Positions 18,701-22,469 of a stretch of 22,469 nucleotides of DNA are shown piece by piece (the stretch's first letter is position 1; each line of letters starts with the position of its first letter). A program made the position numbers and the translations under genes. The notes under the pieces were generated by a model. It ran no database searches, was not told the origin of the DNA, and saw only the letters and a list, made by a program, of their open reading frames with translations. Source of the DNA: Silene noctiflora (Eukaryota > Streptophyta > Magnoliopsida > Caryophyllales > Caryophyllaceae); contig VHZZ01004215.1 of NCBI GenBank assembly GCA_009801015.1, forward strand, positions 52,497 to 74,965. The letters are read 5' to 3'.

Positions 18701-20292
18701 TACGAGCTTATCCAAGATTCCATGTAAGATAACCACAGTAAATCATTATTCTATTTAGTATGGAAATGAGAGAAATATGACAGGACTACATCCTTTGGGT
18801 AAGAATCTCAACAAACTACTAGAAAGAACTCAACATCTACAAACAGAATAGACTCATGCCATTACTGATCTTATACGTAACAATACATACCTCTTTTCCA
18901 TCAGGATTCCTCAATACAACACCGTCAACCACAGGAGATTTCCTCGCTTCAGCATGAGCATAATCTGGGCCAACTGTGTATACCTATAAATATTGGCCTC
19001 AACGTAAATTGCAAGATGTTAGAAAAGATGGAGGAATAAGAGCGCACGGTAACTAGCAAATGGCATGCATTTTAAAGCATGACTTCAGTAGACATGAGAT
19101 TACAAGACAAACTAGTCGAACAACTTGTTCAGCAGCTAAAGAAAAATCATAAAATAGCATGCTATAAAAGCGTCCACAGCATTTTATGGTAATAAAAAAG
19201 GGAACCCTTTTATTTTATACAGAGTATTATTTTTTATGTAAAAAAAAGGCTAAAAGAATAAAAGGTAACACCAAATTATTATGACAATTTCTATCTTCCC
19301 TAAGACATTGAGTTAGAAAAGCAGCTGCTGCAAGTAATTCAGAGCAAAGACTCTGAAATACTAGCCTGATCTTAAGGCCATATGAGCACAATCAGCACTC
19401 AGGAGATTGACATACTCCAGGAGTTCTTGCAGTGCTTGAGTTAAGTAGTAAGAAAATTGTACTAAATATACGATTCAAAAGACAAATTCACTGCCTAAAA
19501 GGGATGATTAAATAGCCATTGTAATATGGTATTAAATCTTGGTTTCGGTCTCAGTCGTAATTGCGATTGTCGAGGCCTAGTCTCACCTAGAAATGGCGCA
19601 GCATGAAGTTGAATGTCTAGGAGCTCCCTGAATGTCATGTTTCATGACAGATAAAAATTAATATATTTATTTTTTTCGACTAAATTATTTTAATAGATTA
19701 TTCACGCTATAGCTACAAAACTACAATCTCATTTAACAAATAAATAAATAAGACAAATTAAAAGGAGGGGGGAAAAAAGGAAACAAAAGGGCTTCTTATT
19801 GTTATAATATATAAGGATCTGCTATGCACATGATGTTTCTCCTAACCAACCTTAACATCTGTCCCACCAGTAGGCATGAACTCTTCATATATATAGGATC
19901 CCTCGCGCCTCACTCTTCTGACATCAGGATGGAACTCACTTGAACGGTTGCCTACCTGAACCGATAAATAAGGAATCCGGTGTCATATTCACAGTCTCAG
20001 CACTTCAGGAGGACAAAAACTACTTAATATATCATTAGCATTAATGACCTAAAATAAGGACACCATTAATGCACAGCTTTCCTCCCAGGTGGAAGAGAGG
20101 CTGTTTCTGGAACACAAAACCAAGACTCGTAGCACTAATGACCGTAAATAAGGACACCATTAAATATCACATGATACGGAGGGGGTAACATAAAAAAGAA
20201 ATGAACAAAAAGATTTCACACCTTTCTGAACAACTCTTTCATTCCCCCACCAGCAGAACTAGGATAGTATATCATTACACTATGATCATCCC
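1683..20292 (-). CDS. VIH2: VIH/VIP-type PPIP5K: bifunctional inositol pyrophosphate kinase/phosphatase, 5'-partial, 24 exons
   Basis: The product phosphorylates InsP6/InsP7 to InsP7/InsP8 with an N-terminal ATP-grasp kinase and hydrolyses them with a C-terminal histidine-acid-phosphatase domain; in plants this tunes InsP8, the phosphate signal sensed by SPX proteins. Joined minus-strand exons (each listed separately) give 892 residues in one open frame, starting at the second base of a Gly codon. Visible kinase motifs are GDDHS (about residue 1), GGTDVK (Lys59) and [12 protein letters not shown] (Asp132, Asn134). The phosphatase signature RHGDRTP is at 212-218, and ESHIHSL at 725-731. The family is usually about 1,050 residues, so roughly 160 N-terminal residues lie outside the window. 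An acidic, poorly conserved stretch (about residues 650-700) separates conserved phosphatase blocks, as in plant homologues. All introns are GT..AG. Introns carry many transposons, but no exon is interrupted. VIH1 and VIH2 are close paralogues and I cannot tell which this matches; the symbol names the family. Confidence 0.95.
1947..3635 (-). other. Intron 23 (1.69 kb)
   Basis: Between exons 23 and 24. It holds the hAT-like element at 2663-3044. In 1950-2650 and 3053-3630 I see only AT-rich intron sequence with no coding match. Confidence 0.85.
2663..3044. mobile_element. 382-bp hAT-like MITE rich in GTGTCC/GGACAC
   Basis: Terminal inverted repeats CTAGGTAGCAC / GTGCTACCTAG at the exact ends, flanked by the perfect 8-base target duplication ATATACAC (2655-2662 and 3045-3052). 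An 8-base duplication points to the hAT superfamily. The ends are packed with alternating GTGTCC and GGACAC units that could fold back. There is no transposase coding; it is non-autonomous and lies in an intron. Confidence 0.82.
3636..3710 (-). CDS. VIH2: PPIP5K visible exon 23
   Basis: 25 codons: [20 protein letters not shown], then LSPLE. Acceptor GGTAG-type (GTAG|GTA), donor GTAAG. Confidence 0.94.
3711..4440 (-). other. Intron 22 (730 bp)
   Basis: Contains the Stowaway-like element at 4142-4422; the remainder, 3711-4140, shows nothing beyond AT-rich sequence. Confidence 0.85.
4142..4422. mobile_element. Stowaway-like MITE (Tc1/Mariner type), diverged
   Basis: Left end CTCCCTCTGTTT, right end AAACAGAAAGAG, matching the plant Stowaway terminus CTCCCTCCGTTT. 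The flanking dinucleotides are CA (left) and TA (right); TA/TA is expected, so one has mutated. About 281 bases and AT-rich, with no coding. It ends 18 bases from the donor of exon 22. Confidence 0.6.
4441..4608 (-). CDS. VIH2: PPIP5K visible exon 22
   Basis: 56 codons: [20 protein letters not shown], then GEESLVC and [18 protein letters not shown]. The ESHIHSL histidines are a conserved part of the phosphatase active-site region in this family. Acceptor GGCAG, donor GTCAG. A Stowaway-like element ends only 18 bases past the donor. Confidence 0.96.
4609..4934 (-). other. Intron 21 (326 bp), with a tRNA-SINE-like segment
   Basis: At about 4679-4728 on the plus strand, TGTTGCATTGTTAAGA resembles a plant SINE A box and, about 30 bases on, CGTGTTCAACCAC resembles a B box. 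Both are degenerate. The rest is AT-rich. Confidence 0.3.
4935..4992 (-). CDS. VIH2: PPIP5K visible exon 21 (58-bp micro-exon)
   Basis: Completes a split Lys codon, then [19 protein letters not shown], leading into ESHIHSL of exon 22. Acceptor TTCAG, donor GTGAG. Confidence 0.94.
5080..5327 (-). CDS. VIH2: PPIP5K visible exon 20 (variable acidic insert)
   Basis: Begins [20 protein letters not shown], then a hydrophilic stretch of about 50 residues rich in Ser, Asp and Glu (ending [13 protein letters not shown]), then LDPK. The insert is typical of plant homologues and probably disordered. The donor GTACTT splits the Lys codon before YANVK of exon 21. Reading through the donor gives an unlike sequence and then stops, which supports the junction. 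Confidence 0.94.
5328..5795 (-). other. Intron 19 (468 bp)
   Basis: Ordinary AT-rich intron sequence; no repeat ends or coding match seen. Confidence 0.8.
5796..5867 (-). CDS. VIH2: PPIP5K visible exon 19
   Basis: 24 codons: [20 protein letters not shown], then IGSK, a nearly invariant plant block. Acceptor TTCAG, donor GTAAC. Confidence 0.96.
5868..7357 (-). other. Intron 18 (1.49 kb)
   Basis: Holds the Mutator-type element at 6260-6709 and a C-rich, CCACC-laden stretch at 6836-7080, with the phrase CCACCCTTAACCC repeated at 6987 and 7037. The C-rich stretch gives a proline-rich plus-strand frame (6909-7100) that I regard as chance. The element that brought the C-rich stretch, if any, is not delimited. 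Confidence 0.75.
6251..6718. mobile_element. 450-bp Mutator-type MITE with 9-bp target duplication
   Basis: The element proper is 6260-6709. Its ends are GGGATATTCTACATGG and CCATGTAGAATATCCC, a perfect 16-base inverted repeat that extends, with mismatches, to about 90 bases per arm (6260-6350 against 6620-6709). It is flanked by the perfect 9-base duplication TTCTATTTT at 6251-6259 and 6710-6718, which is the Mutator-superfamily length. Inside, a segment around 6370-6480 recurs in altered form around 6540-6650 as a direct repeat (AAATTGATCG ... GAGATCTT ... TTTGAAAAAA). No transposase coding. Confidence 0.85.
7358..7424 (-). CDS. VIH2: PPIP5K visible exon 18
   Basis: [20 protein letters not shown], then AQ. 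Begins with the last base of the Lys codon started in exon 17. Acceptor GACAG, donor GTACG. Confidence 0.95.
7425..8167 (-). other. Intron 17 (743 bp)
   Basis: Contains the exon-17 fragment at 8108-8134 close to its 5' end. At 7991-8002 ATACGGAGTATT resembles a Stowaway terminus, but I found no partner. Otherwise nothing. Confidence 0.8.
8108..8134 (-). pseudogene. Partial duplicate of exon 17
   Basis: This 27-base stretch resembles 8180-8206, inside exon 17, at a constant offset of 72 bases; about 22 of 27 positions agree, including the shared run GGTATGTGAGT on the plus strand. It covers only the central codons (ACT CAC ATA CCG equivalents) and shows no matching splice sites, so it looks like a broken local duplication rather than an alternative exon. 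Chance similarity is possible at this length. Confidence 0.4.
8168..8212 (-). CDS. VIH2: PPIP5K visible exon 17 (45-bp micro-exon)
   Basis: Reads [14 protein letters not shown] between two split codons (Glu before, Lys after). The family block is usually RFDITQIPDVYDS, so this exon carries several changes (F to Y, Q to H, V to I). Acceptor TGCAG, donor GTAAG. A fragmentary second copy of it lies 72 bp downstream in transcription (8108-8134). Confidence 0.92.
8471..8712 (-). CDS. VIH2: PPIP5K visible exon 16
   Basis: 80 codons: [15 protein letters not shown], then a variable stretch, [20 protein letters not shown] and [14 protein letters not shown]. Acceptor TACAG; the donor GTAAG splits a Glu codon after two bases. 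Confidence 0.96.
8713..9800 (-). other. Intron 15 (1.09 kb)
   Basis: Holds the G-rich tract at 9685-9725 near its 5' end. Elsewhere AT-rich sequence with no coding match; the minus-strand open frames here do not resemble the gene. Confidence 0.8.
9685..9725 (+). repeat. G-rich tract, (AGGGGG)n-like
   Basis: A run of A-separated G blocks of three to five bases (GGGAGGGGAAGGGGGAGGGG pattern and on) gives at least six G runs in about 40 bases, enough for a G-quadruplex on the plus strand. The gene is transcribed from this strand as template, so the pre-mRNA carries the C-rich copy. It lies about 75 bases past the exon 15 donor. Confidence 0.8.
9801..9926 (-). CDS. VIH2: PPIP5K visible exon 15
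   Basis: 42 codons beginning [10 protein letters not shown] and ending [16 protein letters not shown]. The middle ([13 protein letters not shown]) is a variable loop in the family. Acceptor TTCAG ahead of GGCAAG; a coding G after the acceptor AG keeps the frame. Donor GTATG. Confidence 0.94.
9927..10411 (-). other. Intron 14 (485 bp)
   Basis: AT-rich intron; no repeat ends or coding match seen. The long minus-strand frame 10106-10690 merely runs through exons 13 and 14 and their introns. Confidence 0.8.
10412..10486 (-). CDS. VIH2: PPIP5K visible exon 14
   Basis: 25 codons: [18 protein letters not shown], then TEMEEAK. Acceptor TGCAG, donor GTTAT. Confidence 0.94.
10562..10624 (-). CDS. VIH2: PPIP5K visible exon 13
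   Basis: 21 codons: [20 protein letters not shown], then L. A conserved phosphatase-domain helix. Acceptor GGCAG, donor GTAAG. Confidence 0.95.
10722..12382. mobile_element. Mutator-like or foldback element with long inverted repeats
   Basis: GAGTTTTTTT..AGACCCTACCTTT at 10722-10747 recurs inverted at about 12358-12382. Further inside, the arms agree again: TTTTTATTTTTCTTGTCAAA, TTTTGCGGC and GTCAACTTTC on the left have inverted counterparts at about 12190-12280. The arms therefore run at least 110 bases. The inner flanks are CCACC-rich on the left (10850-11200) and GGTGG-rich on the right, hinting at still longer arms or captured GC-rich DNA. The target duplication could not be read with certainty, so the superfamily is inferred from the long arms. 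Length without the nested insertion is about 1.03 kb. Confidence 0.65.
11426..12068. mobile_element. 627-bp hAT-like element nested in the previous one
   Basis: The element proper is 11434-12060. Left end TAGGGATGGCAATGG, right end CCATTGCCATCGCTA, flanked by the perfect 8-base duplication GGTGAGAG (11426-11433 and 12061-12068). Ends and duplication length fit the hAT superfamily. Both subterminal regions carry many GGGTC/GACCC units; the middle (about 11640-11930) is very AT-rich. No transposase coding; the small plus-strand frames inside are chance. Confidence 0.85.
12447..12529 (-). CDS. VIH2: PPIP5K visible exon 12
   Basis: [20 protein letters not shown], then SSDEGRVQ. A very conserved block of the phosphatase domain. 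Acceptor TTCAG, donor GTAAC. The next intron, 1.8 kb, holds the nested transposons. Confidence 0.96.
12530..13063 (-). other. Intron 11 (534 bp)
   Basis: Less AT-rich than neighbouring introns at 12590-12750, but no motif, repeat end or coding match recognised. Confidence 0.75.
13064..13106 (-). CDS. VIH2: PPIP5K visible exon 11 (43-bp micro-exon)
   Basis: Reads [14 protein letters not shown] and ends with the first base of a Gly codon that exon 12 completes. Too short to be found as an open frame; the family match and splice phases place it. Acceptor GACAG, donor GTATT. Confidence 0.93.
13212..13370 (-). CDS. VIH2: PPIP5K visible exon 10
   Basis: 53 codons: [20 protein letters not shown], an acidic linker, then [19 protein letters not shown]. 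Acceptor TATAG, donor GTTTG. Confidence 0.95.
13451..13475 (-). mobile_element. Truncated LINE 3' end with (CAA)n tail
   Basis: On the minus strand, GGGGTAATG followed by six TTG units. The same junction, in a longer copy, is at 20352-20402, so this is a severely 5'-truncated copy of that family. The 5' limit of the LINE part is uncertain. Confidence 0.5.
13617..14290 (-). mobile_element. LINE 3' fragment: reverse-transcriptase C-terminus and tail
   Basis: The minus-strand frame at 14290-14036 contains [29 protein letters not shown] and [11 protein letters not shown], the usual C-terminal tail of plant LINE reverse transcriptases. Downstream, at 13675-13635, lies the typical LINE 3' end (CATGTCAGCCGACCCCAAAC...), then a (TTG)n tail at 13634-13617. 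The 5' part is missing, and the frame is unlike the family before GFGHVRRRP (about 14235). It is a dead, 5'-truncated copy in the same orientation as the host gene. Confidence 0.8.
14354..14435 (-). CDS. VIH2: PPIP5K visible exon 9
   Basis: [20 protein letters not shown], then VKAVLEE. It matches the acidic plus helical segment of plant VIH proteins. Acceptor CTTAG, donor GTAAC. Confidence 0.94.
14436..15263 (-). other. Intron 8 (828 bp)
   Basis: AT-rich; no repeat ends or coding match recognised. Confidence 0.75.
15264..15334 (-). CDS. VIH2: PPIP5K visible exon 8
   Basis: [16 protein letters not shown], then RALVPRS. Conserved helix of the phosphatase domain. Acceptor CCCAG; the donor GTACG splits an Arg codon after two bases. 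Confidence 0.94.
15412..15511 (-). CDS. VIH2: PPIP5K visible exon 7 (phosphatase signature)
   Basis: Completes the split His codon and continues [17 protein letters not shown], then [17 protein letters not shown] is the histidine-acid-phosphatase signature; its His is the expected nucleophile. Acceptor TTTAG, donor GTTTT. Confidence 0.95.
15512..15887 (-). other. Intron 6 (376 bp)
   Basis: Separates the two halves of the RHGDRTP signature. It contains the poly-A tract at 15659-15700 and little else. Confidence 0.85.
15659..15700 (+). repeat. Poly-A tract (42 bp) with an undetermined base
   Basis: A pure A run apart from an N at 15666. On the transcript it is a poly-U run. The N probably reflects uncertain sequencing of the homopolymer, so the true length may differ. 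Confidence 0.9.
15888..16094 (-). CDS. VIH2: PPIP5K visible exon 6 (end of kinase, start of phosphatase)
   Basis: 68 full codons, including [31 protein letters not shown] and CVIAILR. It links the kinase to the phosphatase domain and ends within the His codon of RHGDRTP (Arg212, His213). Acceptor TGTAG, donor GTAAG. Confidence 0.95.
16095..17028 (-). other. Intron 5 (934 bp)
   Basis: Purine-rich and AT-rich stretches (16130-16280, 16730-16960); nothing recognised. Confidence 0.75.
17029..17114 (-). CDS. VIH2: PPIP5K visible exon 5 (metal-binding motif of kinase)
   Basis: Reads [20 protein letters not shown], then WSFVKNSHK. The Asp and Asn of CDVNG (residues 132 and 134) are the expected metal/ATP-site residues and are present. 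The CGGR stretch before it differs from the SEGC I recall at this place in Arabidopsis. Acceptor TCCAG; the donor GTAAC splits the final Lys codon after two bases. Confidence 0.93.
17115..18138 (-). other. Intron 4 (1.02 kb)
   Basis: AT-rich; the minus-strand frame 17466-17705 has no family resemblance. No repeat ends recognised. Confidence 0.75.
18139..18213 (-). CDS. VIH2: PPIP5K visible exon 4 (kinase domain)
   Basis: 25 codons in phase 0: [17 protein letters not shown], then VCIAFRQA. Acceptor GTTAG, donor GTAAG. Confidence 0.95.
18214..18890 (-). other. Intron 3 (677 bp), with a small tandem repeat
   Basis: At about 18449-18484 a 13-base unit (CAAATACAAAAAT) repeats nearly three times. 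Otherwise AT-rich with nothing recognised. Confidence 0.75.
18891..18983 (-). CDS. VIH2: PPIP5K visible exon 3 (kinase domain)
   Basis: 31 codons in phase 0: [17 protein letters not shown], then [14 protein letters not shown]. This is a strongly conserved kinase block. Acceptor TATAG, donor GTATG. Confidence 0.95.
18984..19850 (-). other. Intron 2 (867 bp)
   Basis: AT-rich. ACAGAGTATT at 19219-19228 resembles a MITE terminus but has no partner. A less AT-rich patch at 19540-19640 was not recognised. Confidence 0.75.
19851..19955 (-). CDS. VIH2: PPIP5K visible exon 2 (kinase domain)
   Basis: 35 codons in phase 0, starting [11 protein letters not shown] and ending [10 protein letters not shown]. 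The final Lys (residue 59 of the partial protein) aligns with the catalytic-site Lys that is mutated to make kinase-dead Arabidopsis VIH2 (K219 as I recall). Acceptor TTCAG, donor GTTGG. Confidence 0.95.
20036..20163 (+). repeat. 34-bp direct repeat in intron 1
   Basis: The segment 20036-20069 recurs at 20130-20163 with about three mismatches; both contain AATAAGGACACCATTAA. They are separated by 60 unrelated bases and both lie in the intron between exons 1 and 2. No associated element ends were found. Confidence 0.8.
20222..20292 (-). CDS. VIH2: PPIP5K visible exon 1 (kinase domain)
   Basis: Translates to (G)[17 protein letters not shown] and ends MKELFRK, a conserved block of the PPIP5K ATP-grasp kinase. 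The acceptor is TTTAG just above 20292 and the donor GTGTG just below 20222. The exon begins with the last two bases of a Gly codon, so at least one exon precedes it. That exon would end in a sequence like the family's WKPFVEKPVN; I found nothing of the kind up to 22469. Confidence 0.93.
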
Positions 20293-20351
20293 CTAAACAA
20301 ATATACACAAACAAAACCTGTTAATCGTGGAGTGTAACTTCAATCTTATAG

Positions 20352-20402
20352 CAACAACAACATTGCCCCAGCGCCTCAATGGCTCCCGCAAACTGCGGGG
20401 TA
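20352..20402 (-). mobile_element. LINE 3' end (about 50 bp) with (CAA)n tail
   Basis: On the minus strand CCCCGCAGTTTGCGGGAGCC leads into ATTGAGGCGCTGGGGCAATG and then TTG units. This is the 3' end of a common plant LINE family, kept as a short 5'-truncated copy. It includes the short hairpin CCCGCAGTTTGCGGG. Confidence 0.65.
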
Positions 20403-20789
20403 AACAAAATCGACGGAAAGAGACACATGTACATTATTTAAATTTTGATTTTTATAAGTAGACCAGATAGTGACAACAAAGAAATTCTAAAAAAACAATA
20501 ATAGTGCAGTTATAGAAGTATAGAACAATGAAACAATATCAGACACAGCTAAATTCTCATGTAAAAAAATGCCCCAAGAATTCTGAGATAGTTTCGTATA
20601 CCGGAAGATTGAAGCAGGTGACACCTGCTGGTTAGTCTAGTGGACTCATATTACCAATTAGTTTACCATGGCGCCTCATTATGCTTGTGTACAATGTGTA
20701 GTTCTTGACTGCATGTACTCTCCCTTGTCCCTTAAGAAATGGCATTACAAATTTAACACATTACAGTTCACTTTTGATTCTATCTTACT

Positions 20790-20930
20790 CAGACACAGCG
20801 GAGAAGCGTCGTGTCCGATACATGTCTGAGTGTCGTACACGTAAGTATGAGACTCAAATGATATGGGGATACGGTCAAATAAGTGTCTTGATCACTTACT
20901 TAGACACAGACGGACATGACACGCCTCATG
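20790..20930. repeat. GTGTCCG/CGGACA-type repeat segment
   Basis: AGACACAGCGGAGAAGCG..CGTGTCCGATACATGTC at the left and TTAGACACAGACGGACATGA at the right, with AGTGTCGTACACG between. The vocabulary is the same as in the 2663-3044 element, but no clear ends or target duplication are visible. Confidence 0.4.
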
Positions 20931-21070
20931 TAAAAATCTACCTGGAAAATAACTAAATAAAATATTTCTTTTGCTTTTTTGTTGGACTTTAAATCCCGAT
21001 ACCTTTAATTTGAAGATGCCACACGTGGGAATAAAAAACTCTACTTTGGAAAAATGAAAAGGTGTACTCA

Positions 21071-21390
21071 GGGCATTAGTAATAGATGAGCCTCCAAATA
21101 GGTTTGTCACATGACACATCACCAAATTCACAAACCTCTTTAAAAACAAACCTATACATAACAATAGACAAACCTTTTCTAAGTTTCATACTATAAGACC
21201 CACTACAAGTTATCCATCAATTTTTCTCATATGTTGGGTACTTTTAGGGACCACCACTTGCCAAACCTGTATACAAATATGTAACCATTCTCATCCATGG
21301 ACCCCAATACCCATTTCCAACAATAAGGAGGTCTACAAACCTCTAAAATAGTGGACAAACCATTTTTTTGAACCTCTAATGCTAATGCGC
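21071..21390. mobile_element. MITE-like element, about 320 bp
   Basis: Left GGGCATTAGTAATAGATGAG, right CCTCTAATGCTAATGCGC, imperfect inverted repeats. Next to them the phrase CAAACCT recurs in both arms. The target duplication is not clear (TCA against TCC), which leaves the superfamily open; PIF/Harbinger is one option. Confidence 0.5.
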
Positions 21391-22469
21391 TCCAGCATAC
21401 TCCTCCTCCTTTGTCACTAACATCTGTTATTGTACATCTACATATGCCCTCATTTAATTACTCCTAATTCCAACATGTCGGGCTTGAGAAAATAAAAATA
21501 AACCCTACACCTTCTCTCCTAGTCTGTGGCCTTTTTGCACTCATTTTTTTCCTTGTTTCTCTCACTCCCCTTTACAAGCTTTGTTGCCATGGATTATCCT
21601 CCCTCCCTTTTGTTTTCTTATGGTAAGACATAAGTAGCATCGCTGATGAATACTACACCTGTCAAGAGTCGTGTCTGATTTCCGGCATGTTACACATGTG
21701 TGAAGTGTGGTGTCATGTGTCGTGTTGACAGACACACGCTTGAGATATGCCATATCAGAGTGACATTGGTTTGATCTCAGCTTACACATAAACCTATGGA
21801 CAATACTTGATTGGGCGCATATGTGATACATTGGAAACACAACGGGAATTTTGACTTAAAAACACCAACGCACATTGATCAACAAAAAAATCGGTACTAG
21901 TAAAGAAGAGTGATGAGCGTGGGAGCCTTGGTAAATGAGGCCCTAAACTTTCTAGAGCACAGTGGAGATTGTCAATGTAGAGTGCTAGCACTTGGTAGAA
22001 GACGTGGCACAATGACACGTTGAATAAACTAAGGAGTGTGAAGGTTCAACGGTATGGTGCTTTGAGTTACCATGATATGTTTTAAGACTTTCAGTGGGGG
22101 TTGTCTATGCTCATGTATAGGAGTTGATTATTATGACTGATCTGTGAGCTTCGTCTCCCACACGAAAAATGTGCTAGCCGTCCTACATTGAAAGAGAGGT
22201 ACATGTTTCTTAGCCTAGTAACTAGTGGGCTTACTCAATCATTGTCAATTTGTTTTAGCACGAAACCTAATTGGACTTGTGTACATGGTTGTAATCATTC
22301 GTAATTTGTAGGAAAGATAGATTAGGAAATAATATTAACAAATCCAGTATAAAATTGCATTAATAGAGTTGTAAGAACGTCATGTAGCGTGACACAGCAA
22401 AAGAGAGTGCAACATATTTCTCGTTGGCTTTTCCATAGCCGGCTGATTACTTTACCGGGAACAAGGTGG

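Larger units (their letters stand above)
20293..22469 (-). other. Partial intron upstream of exon 1 (over 2.1 kb, runs off the window)
   Basis: No frame here matches the N-terminal lobe of PPIP5K, so the upstream exons lie beyond 22469. It contains the LINE tail at 20352-20402, a GTGTCCG-type repeat at about 20790-20930, the MITE at 21071-21390 and another GTGTC-rich patch at 21665-21745. The stretch 21900-22469 shows nothing I recognise. Confidence 0.75.

Noticed and set aside
20635..20660. tRNA-like A box (GGTTAGTCTAGTGG)
   Set aside because: No matching B box follows at the needed distance, and the flanks do not form a tRNA or SINE.
20892..22018. Minus-strand frames of 70-92 residues as missing 5' exons of the gene
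   Set aside because: None resembles the N-terminal lobe of PPIP5K, and none ends in the phase needed to join the first visible exon.

Overview
This is nuclear plant DNA, most likely from a eudicot. It is AT-rich, its one protein-coding gene is cut into many short exons with GT..AG introns, and it is full of plant-type mobile elements. Simple repeats ending LINE copies in (CAA)n, and the mix of small repeats, recall genomes such as Caryophyllales, but I cannot fix the species.

One gene fills the minus strand from 20292 down to 1683. It is a plant VIH/VIP-type PPIP5K, the bifunctional inositol hexakisphosphate / diphosphoinositol-pentakisphosphate kinase with a C-terminal histidine-acid-phosphatase domain (Arabidopsis VIH1/VIH2 family). 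I resolved 24 coding exons by hand. They join in one open frame with no frameshift or stop and give 892 residues up to a TGA. The first roughly 160 residues (the N-terminal lobe of the kinase) are missing: their exons must lie beyond position 22469, behind a first visible intron of more than 2.1 kb. Catalytic residues of both domains that fall in the window are intact.

Layout from left to right: 1-344 looks like the end of an LTR retrotransposon; 540-1260 a diverged inverted-repeat element; about 1390-1682 the probable 3' UTR; then the gene, 3' to 5'. Large introns hold the repeats: a 382-bp hAT-like element with 8-bp target duplications (2663-3044), a Stowaway-like element (4142-4422), a degenerate SINE-like segment (about 4670-4740), a 450-bp Mutator-type element with 9-bp target duplications (6260-6709), a fragmentary copy of a coding exon (8108-8134), a G-rich tract (9685-9725), a Mutator-like element of about 1.66 kb (10722-12382) that was itself hit by a 627-bp hAT-like element (11434-12060), two LINE 3' ends (13451-13475 and 13617-14290), a poly-A tract with an undetermined base (15659-15700), a 34-bp direct repeat (20036/20130), a third LINE 3' end (20352-20402) and a MITE-like element (21071-21390).

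Biologically, the gene product is expected to make and degrade the inositol pyrophosphates InsP7 and InsP8, the phosphate-status signals read by SPX-domain proteins. I see no second protein-coding gene, no tRNA or rRNA gene, and no CRISPR or prokaryotic features. I found no clearly undescribed system; the most noteworthy structure is the layered transposon history inside a conserved signalling gene.
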